Origin: Candidatus Cloacimonadota bacterium
Lineage (GTDB): Bacteria; Cloacimonadota; Cloacimonadia; Cloacimonadales; Cloacimonadaceae
Assembly (NCBI GenBank): GCA_017995495.1
Contig: JAGOIS010000003.1
Span: 1-9,867, forward strand
Direction: 5' to 3'
DNA length: 9,867 bases
Shown here: piece after piece, positions 1 to 6,362 of the stretch
Numbering within the stretch: the first letter of the stretch is position 1
Layout of the letters: the number at the start of each line of letters is the position of its first letter
The notes under the pieces: generated by a model
Seen by the model: the letters and a program-made list of their open reading frames with translations, nothing else
The model's database searches: none
What the model was told of the DNA's origin: nothing
Program-made: the position numbers and the translations under genes

Positions 1-7
1 CCTGTGA

Positions 8-83
8 GCGGGCATAGCTCAGTTGGTAGAGCAGCAGCTTCCCAAGCTGCGGGTCGCGGGTCCGAGTCCCGTTGCCCGCTCCA
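8..83 (+). tRNA. tRNA-Gly (anticodon CCC), CCA encoded
   Basis: A complete 76-nt cloverleaf can be folded by eye. The acceptor stem is GCGGGCA (8-14) with TGCCCGC (73-79), followed by discriminator T80 and an encoded CCA (81-83). The D stem is GCTC/GAGC and the anticodon stem GCAGC/GCTGC encloses loop TTCCCAA, giving anticodon CCC at 41-43, which reads GGG codons. Pairs G1-C72, C2-G71, G3-C70, base U73 and C35/C36 match the known bacterial glycine identity set. One oddity is the T loop TCCGAGT: the usual U55 is C. The 3' part (36-83) is repeated in inverted orientation at 2735-2782, and the CCA end coincides with the start of the AT-rich island. Confidence 0.97.
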
Positions 84-439
84 TTTACTAAAGAGGGTTT
101 GGGGGATATGTAAGTAGTTTATCAATCTCTATCAGCCCTCAGAATAGACCTCAGATTGATATCGATACCCCTGAATGAATTGTGTCGGTTTTCTTACATA
201 TCCATTGGAGATAAGATATAGTTAAATCTCATTACAAGCCTATTTGTCTTTCGCATCAAAACAATCTAAATCAGAATGCATCTTTCGACCAAAAAACCTT
301 GACAAAGATAAACAGGATGAAAACAATGCGATTGGTCGCTTGGCCTTACATAGATAATGAGTAACGAGGGATATCAGATGCCCTCAAACAACCAGAGAAA
401 CAACGAGTAGGAATTTACACCAACATTTGGGACTCAACA
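36..439 (+). repeat. Left arm of long inverted repeat (IR-L)
   Basis: This arm pairs with the reverse complement of 2380-2782. My hand alignment gives about 48 substitutions and a net one-base gap, so roughly 88% identity. It consists of the tRNA-Gly 3' part (36-83) and about 356 bp of AT-rich non-coding DNA. Differences are clustered: 84-111, 137-167, 206-238, 319-337, 358-408 (51 nt) and 420-439 are identical in both arms, whereas 239-318 is only about two-thirds identical. Small internal features include the hairpin GAGGG/CCCTC at 366-385 and two AAACAAC direct repeats near 385-404. I found no convincing ORF in 84-456 before the start codon of the cargo gene. Confidence 0.96.
299..327 (+). 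promoter_or_regulatory. Candidate sigma-70-type promoter for the island gene
   Basis: TTGACA (299-304) and AACAAT (322-327) are separated by 17 bp and point into the island gene, about 130 bp before its start codon. The -35 is perfect and the -10 matches TATAAT at 4 of 6 positions. Both hexamers and the spacing are kept in the right arm although the surrounding bases have diverged, which favours function. The -10 is weak, so this remains tentative. Confidence 0.4.
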
Positions 440-456
440 CACTTGAGGAGATTACT

Positions 457-2133
457 ATGAAACGAATGATTTTTGCTTTTATCATACCGCTGCTTTTTAC
501 AAGTGCGTTTTCTGAACTGAGAAAAATCCCTGGGGAAACGTTCACTTATGGAGGAGATTCTTCAATATACAAGTTTGTTTTACAAAACAATGCGTTAAAA
601 CACGAAGTTTTGGTTGGCACAATACCTATAAAGTACTTTGATTTGAATATCGGGTTGTACTCATTTTACAAATGTTTAGGAGACAGCTTGTACAGGCACA
701 CTTGGTTGCCTTTTGGGCTTGGTCTTTCTCCTTACAAGACCAAAAACATATACACAACGTTGGCATCGGATTTTTATTTGTTTGGCAAATCTGACACAAT
801 ATTCAATGAGAGCTATGTTAAAATGTCATACAGATTACTTCCAATTTTTGAGGATGTGTCAATCCATTTCTCTCTTGTTGGAGGGTATCGCTATTTCTTC
901 AACAACGAATATTCTAGTAAATCTGATGTGTTTTTCGGTGCATCTATATCTTATGGCGCATTTTTTAAAAGAGATATCACAGCACAAACTCAACAAAAGG
1001 TTGAAAGTAATAACCTCAAATACTCACTAAGAGTTAGTACACTAAAAGTATGGGATGAATTTTTAAGCTTATACCCAAATTATGAAAGTACACTTACTGG
1101 AGAATCGCTCGATAAAGCAATTTCGAAAAGTAACGAACAAGAGCTTCTCGAGTTTTCTCTGGCTCATAAAAACACGAAACATGTAAATGAAATCATATAT
1201 AGTGTATTGGACGAATATTCGTTTTCCACTTTGAAGCAGGACCACACTCTCGAGGGCTGTAGGATGTATTTGTCCGAGTTTTCACGCGGGATTCATCTCA
1301 ATGAGGTCCACGAAATCATCAGATCAATTGAAGACAACATGTGGTTGAAGGCTTCTAAGTCAAATGATGTAAAAGGATATAGGGAATACTTGAAAGAATT
1401 CCCAAGCGGTCAATTCAAATTTGATGCTCAACACTGGGTAGATAATAGAGAGGAGGAGTTGTGGCGAAGAATTACGAAAGCTGCTAACATTAAAGATTAT
1501 GAGGCGGATGTATTTGAATATAGCCGCGATTTCCCCTCAGGTAAATACATTAAGCTAATAAAAGAAATTGCACTTGACCCTCAGTGGAGTTACGCCCAAA
1601 AACGTAACACAAAAGAGGACTTGTTAGCATATATGCAGAATAAACCCGAATCACAAAATGTATGCGAGGCACTGGGGTTTTATCTTAAGGCAAAGAATCC
1701 ACAATATATCTCTTTGACCATAAATATAGCGGGGATGAAGCAGTTCGAAGGAGCGTATGATGTTTTAGCTGAAACATGGGTTAAGGAAGATACACCAATA
1801 TCAACAAATATTGAGTTGTCATTGGATGCTTCATACTCTCTTAATGGCTCTGGTATGTACGAGCCAAAGTCCGCCGATGTATCGAGTCAACTGACGGTCA
1901 AAGGAAACGATAGCGAAGTTGTAGTTATCAAGTTCAATGATAGTCTTGAGGGTAATTCATTTTTTCGAGGCAAAACAACAGAAATACTTCCGGGAATAGT
2001 TAAAGTTGAACTGACTGGCCCTACAGATTTCGTACGCATTGAAAATGGCCGGGCAGTACCAGAAACAAGTCATCCGAGTCAAACACAAATCTCTGAATAT
2101 CTTCTTGATAAGATATCTTCTCTTTTCCCCTAA
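457..2133 (+). CDS. Secreted or outer-membrane protein of unknown function with 40-residue alpha repeats
   Basis: This 558-residue protein belongs to no family I can name. ATG at 457 is chosen because GAGGAG (445-450) lies 6 nt upstream and the protein then opens with a clean signal peptide (Lys-Arg, hydrophobic residues to about 15, cleavage probably near 18-20). Residues about 20-190 are rich in aromatic, alternating segments that resemble a small outer-membrane beta barrel. Residues about 255-375 contain at least three degenerate repeats of some 40 residues with the pattern W-x-x-a...Y-x-x-Y-L-k-E-F-P-S-G-x-F/Y; the Trp residues of the last two are at about 296 and 336. Such TPR-like repeats occur in bacterial envelope proteins. 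Residues about 410-540 look beta-rich. The gene is AT-rich, unlike its neighbours, and starts only 17 bp inside the left arm. Periplasmic or outer-membrane location is inferred. Confidence 0.85.
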   Translation: MKRMIFAFIIPLLFTSAFSELRKIPGETFTYGGDSSIYKFVLQNNALKHEVLVGTIPIKYFDLNIGLYSFYKCLGDSLYRHTWLPFGLGLSPYKTKNIYTTLASDFYLFGKSDTIFNESYVKMSYRLLPIFEDVSIHFSLVGGYRYFFNNEYSSKSDVFFGASISYGAFFKRDITAQTQQKVESNNLKYSLRVSTLKVWDEFLSLYPNYESTLTGESLDKAISKSNEQELLEFSLAHKNTKHVNEIIYSVLDEYSFSTLKQDHTLEGCRMYLSEFSRGIHLNEVHEIIRSIEDNMWLKASKSNDVKGYREYLKEFPSGQFKFDAQHWVDNREEELWRRITKAANIKDYEADVFEYSRDFPSGKYIKLIKEIALDPQWSYAQKRNTKEDLLAYMQNKPESQNVCEALGFYLKAKNPQYISLTINIAGMKQFEGAYDVLAETWVKEDTPISTNIELSLDASYSLNGSGMYEPKSADVSSQLTVKGNDSEVVVIKFNDSLEGNSFFRGKTTEILPGIVKVELTGPTDFVRIENGRAVPETSHPSQTQISEYLLDKISSLFP

Positions 2134-2379
2134 TTTTTGCTTTTCGTTGCTAAGATCGATTATAATGTGCCAGTGAAAACTTCTAATCGGGTCCCCGAAA
2201 GCTTCAAATGTCCAAGACTGATGGTTTAACAGCCCAAAGTACCAAGTAATTGAGACATACTATCTTCTTTCTTTCTCAATCATCACGTGTAGAATAATAG
2301 ACCCGGTATATTCTAGAAAATGTTCATGTGAATCAGGATTAAAAACGCATTTGAAGCACTTGATGATAGAAAAGCCCTC
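2134..2379. other. AT-rich non-coding stretch between island gene and right arm
   Basis: This 246-bp unique sequence follows the stop codon of the island gene. I find only very short ORFs on either strand, no hairpin followed by a T run, and no resemblance to the left side of the element. Reading leftward out of the right arm there is no counterpart of the Shine-Dalgarno and start codon that follow the left arm. Confidence 0.6.
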
Positions 2380-2491
2380 TGTTGAGTCCCAAATGTTGGC
2401 ATGAATTCCAACTCGTTGTTTCTCTGGTTGTTTGAGGGCATCTGATATCCCTCGTTACTCACAATCTATGTAAGACCAAGAGACCAATCGC

Positions 2492-2520
2492 ATTGTTTTC
2501 TTCTTGTAAATCCGTGTCAA
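2492..2520 (-). promoter_or_regulatory. Inward-facing promoter-like pair in right arm
   Basis: On the minus strand, TTGACA and AACAAT are again spaced by 17 bp. Six of the 17 spacer bases differ from those of the left arm, yet both hexamers are unchanged. No gene follows leftward before the 3' end of the island gene, so any transcript would be non-coding or antisense. Confidence 0.3.
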
Positions 2521-2734
2521 GGTTAACTCCCAAGATGCTACTTCTGATTTCGATTATCTGTATGCAAAAGACTTATAGACTTGTAATGAGATTTAACTAT
2601 ATCTTATCTCCATTGGATAACTAAGAACACTGACACAATTCTTTCAGGATTATCGATATCAATCTGAGGTCTATTCTGAGGTACGATAGAGATTGATAAA
2701 CAAATAACATATCCCCCAAACCCTCTTTAGTAAA

Positions 2735-2782
2735 TGGAGAGGGCAACGGGACTCGGACCCACGACCCGCAGCTTGGGAAGCT
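2735..2782 (-). pseudogene. Truncated inverted copy of tRNA-Gly (3' part only)
   Basis: This corresponds to tRNA positions 36-83 of the intact gene, from the anticodon stem through CCA, with two substitutions. One turns a T-stem C-G pair into U-G. The other changes G78 of the intact gene (tRNA position 71) to T, which would break the second acceptor pair, C2-G71, a known glycine identity pair. The sequence before 2782 on the minus strand does not resemble a tRNA 5' half, so this copy cannot make a tRNA. Confidence 0.95.
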
Positions 2783-2790
2783 TAAACCCC

Positions 2791-2820
2791 ATAAAAAGAA
2801 GGCTCCCGTCAAGGAGCCTT
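2791..2820 (-). terminator. Rho-independent terminator of ssrA
   Basis: Stem AAGGCTCC (2799-2806) pairs with GGAGCCTT (2813-2820) around a 6-nt loop. In the minus direction it is followed by a U run (complement of 2791-2798) and lies 17 bp beyond the tmRNA 3' end. The opposite side carries TTTTT (2819-2823), so it may also stop transcripts leaving the island. Confidence 0.9.
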
Positions 2821-2836
2821 TTTGGTATGTGAAAAT

Positions 2837-3187
2837 TGGTGGAGGTGGCGGGTATCGAACCCGCGTCCAAAGAACCGATCATGAGTGAATCTACATGCTT
2901 AGTTGTCTTTGATCGCGGCCAGGGCGGTGAAAGACAATCAGACCCGCCGGGGCCAGGGCTCATGGTCTTAGCCGGGCTTTATGAGCTCTCGAACCCGGAG
3001 CGGCCGCACTGTTTCGACGCCCAATCCCTCCCCGTCGGCGCGGAAGGGTTGAACGTTAGCTGCTTACGCTGCTAAGGAGTAATTGTTGTTTGCAATTAGA
3101 TTTGTTTGCTGCTTGATGACGGAGGGGACAGCGTCTCCGGCATGCATCTCTCACACTCTGGTTCCCTGTCGAAACCATGTCACCCCC
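2837..3187 (-). ncRNA. ssrA: Transfer-messenger RNA (tmRNA)
   Basis: This is a standard one-piece tmRNA of 351 nt, which rescues stalled ribosomes together with SmpB and tags the nascent chain for proteolysis. The 5' end GGGGGTGACATGG (minus strand, from 3187) pairs with 3' CACCTCC plus A and an encoded CCA (ending at 2837). The conserved TTTCGAC follows the 5' end, and a T arm GCGGGTTCGATACCCGC lies near the 3' end. The tag reading frame runs GCA AAC AAC AAT TAC TCC TTA GCA GCG TAA, so the encoded tag is ANNNYSLAA, with an Ala added from the charged tmRNA. It ends in the usual LAA signal. The remaining sequence has room for the usual downstream pseudoknots. Apparent ORFs over this region on both strands are spurious. 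Confidence 0.97.
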
Positions 3188-3212
3188 TATATGCTTGTAA
3201 AGAACTAAAGAC

Positions 3213-3240
3213 ATAATACTGGCCGTGGGGCTGCTGTCAA
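3213..3240 (-). promoter_or_regulatory. ssrA promoter
   Basis: On the minus strand, a perfect TTGACA (3235-3240) is followed after 16 bp by TATTAT (3213-3218), 5 of 6 to consensus. This places the transcription start some 15-20 nt before the mature tmRNA 5' end at 3187, which leaves a short leader for RNase P to remove, as is usual for ssrA. The rest of the gap to pyrD (3241-3439) shows no gene. Confidence 0.75.
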
Positions 3241-3439
3241 GCAGTAATTATGCCTTGGCCCTGTTCGGGATGGCCCGGCGCCAACTGGCAAAGGCTTTCA
3301 GGGCTAAAGCACAATTGAGGCAAAACCCCCAATTGCACTCGCTGACCGGGCCTCCCGCCTGATCCCCGCGTTTCAGGCAAGAGGCATGCGGGGCGCATGG
3401 CGAGCGCGAAGCTGCGGGGCTTCAGGTTTGGCTTGGTGG

Positions 3440-4342
3440 TCAGCGTGCCTGGCCGATCAAATCACTTAGTGAAAGGCCTTTTGACCGCAAAAATGTTTCC
3501 AGTCCGTCACGCAGCTTCACCGCGGCCAGGGGATCGCTGTAGAAAGCGATTCCCAGCGCGATGGCGGAGGCACCCGCCCAAAAGAATTCGAGGGCGTCAT
3601 GCCAGTTATGGATGCCGCCGAGGGCAAGAATGGGGATCTTCACCGCCTGGGCAACCTTGTGGCACAGGGCCAGCGCCACGGGCTTGATACCGCTTCCGCT
3701 GTAGCCGCATATGGGGCTGTGGGTCCTGAATCTGCCTGTGTTCCAGTCGATCGCGGAGCCATAAAGGGTGTTGATCAGGGCCAGCGAAGATGCCCCCCCG
3801 GCTTCGGCGGCTTGGGCGATCCGGGCGATATCGGTCACGTTGGGGCTGAGTTTGAAGGCGAGTTCCCGCTCCGTGATGGCGGAAAGCGCCTGAGCGAGCG
3901 AAAACACCACGTCTGGATCAGCCCCGAAGGCAATGCCCTCTTTCGCCACGTTGGGACAGGATATATTCACTTCGTAGCCGGCGATCCCTTCCTGCAATTC
4001 CAGGCCGTCGAGGATCCTGAAAAACTCATCCTCCGACGCCCCCGAAAAGCTTACGATCAGCGGGATCTGGAGCAGATCCAACAGCCGCTGAAATTCATCG
4101 TTGAGCCAGGCTTTCAGTCCGGGATTCTGCAGCCCGATCGAGTTCAGCAGGCCAGCTTCGGTCTCATACAGCCTGGGCGGCGAATTTCCTCGTTTTGGTT
4201 CCAGGGTGATCGTTTTGGTCACATAAGCGCCCAAGACTTTCTGGTCGAACAGATCAAAGTAGGCCGTATCGAAGGTCCCGGAGGCGACCGTCACCGGGCT
4301 GTGCAGATCGATGCGTCCCAGCGAGGTGGCAAGCAGGTTCAC
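3440..4342 (-). CDS. pyrD: Dihydroorotate dehydrogenase, class 1B catalytic subunit
   Basis: This FMN enzyme oxidises dihydroorotate to orotate, the fourth step of UMP synthesis, in the cytosol. Its 300 residues match the usual class 1B length. The hallmark NISCPNV places the catalytic base at Cys129, as in class 1 enzymes, rather than the Ser of class 2. Also visible are TKT near 42-44, NSIGLQNPG at 67-75, the substrate loop NTLYGSAIDW at 191-200, and the FMN phosphate site around LGGIHNWHDAL (241-251). The start is GTG at 4342. It overlaps the pyrK stop by four bases (GTGA) and is preceded by GGGAGG, so the two subunits are translationally coupled. The adjacent pyrK supports class 1B and NAD+ as electron acceptor. 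No convincing terminator follows the stop. Confidence 0.96.
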   Translation of the reverse strand: MNLLATSLGRIDLHSPVTVASGTFDTAYFDLFDQKVLGAYVTKTITLEPKRGNSPPRLYETEAGLLNSIGLQNPGLKAWLNDEFQRLLDLLQIPLIVSFSGASEDEFFRILDGLELQEGIAGYEVNISCPNVAKEGIAFGADPDVVFSLAQALSAITERELAFKLSPNVTDIARIAQAAEAGGASSLALINTLYGSAIDWNTGRFRTHSPICGYSGSGIKPVALALCHKVAQAVKIPILALGGIHNWHDALEFFWAGASAIALGIAFYSDPLAAVKLRDGLETFLRSKGLSLSDLIGQAR

Positions 4343-5079
4343 AATTCCTCCCAGCGAACTTGAGAGGCCTCAAACACTGGCCCTTCCTTGCAAACGCGCT
4401 GCCAGCCCTCCCCCACTGGGACAGCGCAGCCATGGCAGGCGCCCAGCCCGCAGGCCATGTAGGCTTCCAATGAAGCGTAATGTGGCAATCCACCAACGCA
4501 GGCTTGAAGTGATTTCAGCATCGGTAAAGGTCCGCAACTGCAGACCAGGTCTATGTTTTCCGTCTGGAGGATCTGCCCAACGTCCCGCGTGACCAGTCCG
4601 CGGATTCCCGCGCTGCCGTCCTCCGTGTAGGCCCTGTCGCAGGGGAAGATGTCCGCGGCGCGAGTTCCACCGTGGATGTGGAGCACTTTGTTTTTGGGCT
4701 TCAAGAACCCATGCAAAAAGGAAAGAGGCGGATAACCGATCCCGCCGCTTACCAGCAGTACGTTTCGTCCTTCCAAGAGGGGATAGGAGTTGCCCAGAGG
4801 GCCGAGGAGCAGCAGCTTTTCTCCCTGCCTCAGTTCTGACAGCGCTTGTGTACCTGGTCCCAAAACATTGATCAGGAAAGAGACCTGGCCGTCGGAGACG
4901 TCGTAAACGCTGACTGGCTTGAATAACCGCCGGGCCTGGGTGGGAAGGCTGGCCTTTAGTTCAAAGAACATCCCCGGCTGGCACTTTGAAGCCAGATCCG
5001 GCGCCAAAACGCTGATCCGAAAATAGTCCCGGTTGATCCGTTCAGTTGCCTTTAGAGGCAGTTCTTTGAAGACCGTCAT
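4339..5079 (-). CDS. pyrK: Dihydroorotate dehydrogenase electron-transfer subunit
   Basis: This iron-sulfur flavoprotein passes electrons from the FMN of PyrD through a 2Fe-2S cluster and FAD to NAD+, in a PyrD2-PyrK2 complex. Of its 246 residues, the N-terminal half is the ferredoxin-reductase FAD domain, with RLFKPVSV (51-58) as FAD site. The nucleotide-binding domain has GGIGYPPL (112-119) and the CGPLPM motif near 182-187. The cluster cysteines are C210, C215, C218 and C230, followed by the typical EGPVF. I prefer ATG at 5079 because AGGA lies 6 nt upstream. TTG at 5085, which would overlap the pyrC stop, is the alternative and adds two residues. The gene lies between pyrC and pyrD and overlaps pyrD. 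Confidence 0.95.
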   Translation of the reverse strand: MTVFKELPLKATERINRDYFRISVLAPDLASKCQPGMFFELKASLPTQARRLFKPVSVYDVSDGQVSFLINVLGPGTQALSELRQGEKLLLLGPLGNSYPLLEGRNVLLVSGGIGYPPLSFLHGFLKPKNKVLHIHGGTRAADIFPCDRAYTEDGSAGIRGLVTRDVGQILQTENIDLVCSCGPLPMLKSLQACVGGLPHYASLEAYMACGLGACHGCAVPVGEGWQRVCKEGPVFEASQVRWEEL

Positions 5080-5081
5080 GC

Positions 5082-6350
5082 TCAATCCTGCCAGGTGATC
5101 CGCCCGTCCAGGAAGGTGTAGAGTACTCTTCCGGACAAGGTTTGATCCAGCCAGGGGGTGTTTTTGCCTTTGGACAGGATCGTTTCGGCGGAAAAGGTGG
5201 TGCCGGCCTCCAGATCGATGATGTTGAGGTCGGCGGGATGGCCGGCTTTTAGCTCAGCCGATGGCAGGTCCAGGATCTTGGTCGGAGCGATAGTCAGGGC
5301 TTCCGCGAGCCGCTCCAGGGCAAGATGCCCGGGTTTCACCAGAAAGTGGTAAAGAGCGCAGAACGCGGTTTCCAGGCCAATGATGCCGAAGGGGGCGTGG
5401 TCAAACTCGCGCACTTTCTCGAAATCCGCGTGGGGAGCGTGATCGGTGGCCACGCAGTCGATGGTGCCGTCCTTCAATGCGGCCAGGCAGGCCAGGCGGT
5501 CCGACTCCGAGCGCAGCGGCGGTTTCATCTTGGTGTTGGTGTCAAAGCCCAGGCAGGCATCCTCCGTGAGCAGCAGATGATGGGGCGTTACCTCGCAGGT
5601 AACCTTTACGTCGCGCTCTTTGGCGCTTCGCACCAGCTCGATCGAGCGGGCGGTGCTGATGTGGGCGATGTGCAGCCGCGATCCCGTGTTTTCCGCCAGC
5701 ATGATGTCGCGGGAGACGATCACCTCCTCGGCCAGGCCGGGAATGCCGGAGAGGCCCAGTTTGGATGCAATCCTCCCTCCGTGGATCTGTCCTTTTCCGG
5801 CCAGATTGTAATCCTCGGCGTGGATCACCAGGGGCAGGCCAAAATTGGTGGCGTAGCGCATGGCATTGAGCATCAGTTTGGCGTTCTGAACGCAGTTCCC
5901 GTCATCCGAAACGCCCACTATGCCGTCGGATTTCATGGTGGCCATTTCACTGATCTCGAGGCCTTCGCTCTTTTTGGTGATGGCCCCGATCACGTAAACC
6001 CTGGCGCTGCCAAGGTCCTTGGCGCGGCGCTGGATGTAGTCCACCGTGGCGATGTTGTCCACCACGGGATCGGTGTTGGGCATGGCGCAGACGCTGGTGA
6101 ATCCACCGTGGGCGGCGGCGAGGGTTCCGGATACTATGTCTTCCTTGAAGGTCTGGCCGGGGTCGCGCAAATGGACGTGCAGGTCCACAAAGCCTGGAAA
6201 GACGTGCTTTCCTGCGGCGTCGATGATCTTGTCCGCCTTCTCTGGTAGGCTTTTGGCGATCCTGGCGATCTTGTCTTTCCTGATCAGGATGTCGCGGGTC
6301 CGGAATTTTCCGTTGATGTAGGCTGTTCCGTTTTTGATGAGTGTGGTCAT
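5082..6350 (-). CDS. pyrC: Dihydroorotase, class I (zinc)
   Basis: This amidohydrolase closes carbamoyl aspartate to dihydroorotate, the third step of UMP synthesis. At 422 residues it has the normal class I length. All expected metal and catalytic positions are present: H58 and H60 in DLHVHLRDPG, D149/D150 in SDDG, H177 in VIHAED, H230 in HIAHIST and D303 in ATDHAPH. MPNT (90-93) fits the family as well. It is therefore likely an active enzyme and not the inactive PyrC-like partner that some ATCase complexes carry. AAGGAGGG (6356-6363) lies 5 nt before the ATG and overlaps the pyrB stop codon, 12 bp away. The stop codon of pyrC is two bases from the pyrK ATG. Confidence 0.97.
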   Translation of the reverse strand: MTTLIKNGTAYINGKFRTRDILIRKDKIARIAKSLPEKADKIIDAAGKHVFPGFVDLHVHLRDPGQTFKEDIVSGTLAAAHGGFTSVCAMPNTDPVVDNIATVDYIQRRAKDLGSARVYVIGAITKKSEGLEISEMATMKSDGIVGVSDDGNCVQNAKLMLNAMRYATNFGLPLVIHAEDYNLAGKGQIHGGRIASKLGLSGIPGLAEEVIVSRDIMLAENTGSRLHIAHISTARSIELVRSAKERDVKVTCEVTPHHLLLTEDACLGFDTNTKMKPPLRSESDRLACLAALKDGTIDCVATDHAPHADFEKVREFDHAPFGIIGLETAFCALYHFLVKPGHLALERLAEALTIAPTKILDLPSAELKAGHPADLNIIDLEAGTTFSAETILSKGKNTPWLDQTLSGRVLYTFLDGRITWQD

Positions 6351-6362
6351 TTCATCCCTCCT

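Larger units (their letters stand above)
36..2782. mobile_element. Putative non-autonomous element with ~404-bp tRNA-containing inverted repeats
   Basis: Two long inverted arms (36-439 and 2380-2782) bound 1.94 kb holding one AT-rich gene. The base composition differs strongly from the GC-rich ssrA-pyr backbone, which suggests acquisition. The outer 48 bp of each arm are the 3' part of tRNA-Gly(CCC), and the arm edges coincide with the palindromic anticodon stem AGCTT-CCC-AAGCT. Tyrosine-recombinase elements are known to use tRNA anticodon stem-loops and to duplicate the tRNA 3' part, but normally as a direct repeat. No integrase, transposase or resolvase gene and no obvious target-site duplication are visible. 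Other explanations are an old inverted duplication of the tRNA-Gly 3' region that later gained a gene, or the remnant of two nested insertions. The inverted-repeat structure is seen directly; the mobile status is inferred. Confidence 0.6.
2380..2782 (-). repeat. Right arm of long inverted repeat (IR-R)
   Basis: This is the inverted counterpart of 36-439. From the inner end it starts at the complement of the left-arm block 420-439, contains a 51-nt block identical to left 358-408, and ends in the tRNA-Gly 3' fragment at 2735-2782. The candidate promoter hexamers are present here too, on the minus strand (TTGACA at 2515-2520, AACAAT at 2492-2497), pointing into the element and hence antisense to the 3' side of the island gene. 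Identity with the left arm stops sharply at 2782, at the edge of the anticodon-stem palindrome. Confidence 0.96.

Noticed and set aside
427..456. Upstream TTG start for the island protein at 427
   Set aside because: It would place ten non-signal residues before the signal peptide, and TTG 427 lies in the left arm; GAGGAG is ideally placed for ATG 457.
713..1030. Second plus-strand frame inside the island gene
   Set aside because: It lies wholly within the longer signal-peptide protein and shows no family features; it has no supporting ribosome site.
36..2782. Inverted repeat as an assembly or amplification artefact (palindromic chimera)
   Set aside because: The arms differ at about one base in eight, in a patchy pattern. 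An artefact from copying the same molecule would give near-perfect identity.
36..2782. Ordinary IS element or composite transposon
   Set aside because: There is no transposase, no target-site duplication was found, and the ends are tRNA sequence rather than IS termini.
2621..3075. ORFs over the right arm and the ssrA region on both strands
   Set aside because: They run through the tRNA fragment, terminator and tmRNA, which explain the sequence fully.
3408..3423. GAAGC/GCTTC hairpin as terminator of the pyr operon
   Set aside because: The stem is only 5 bp and in the minus direction no U run follows. The operon end may use Rho, or the signal is not recognisable.
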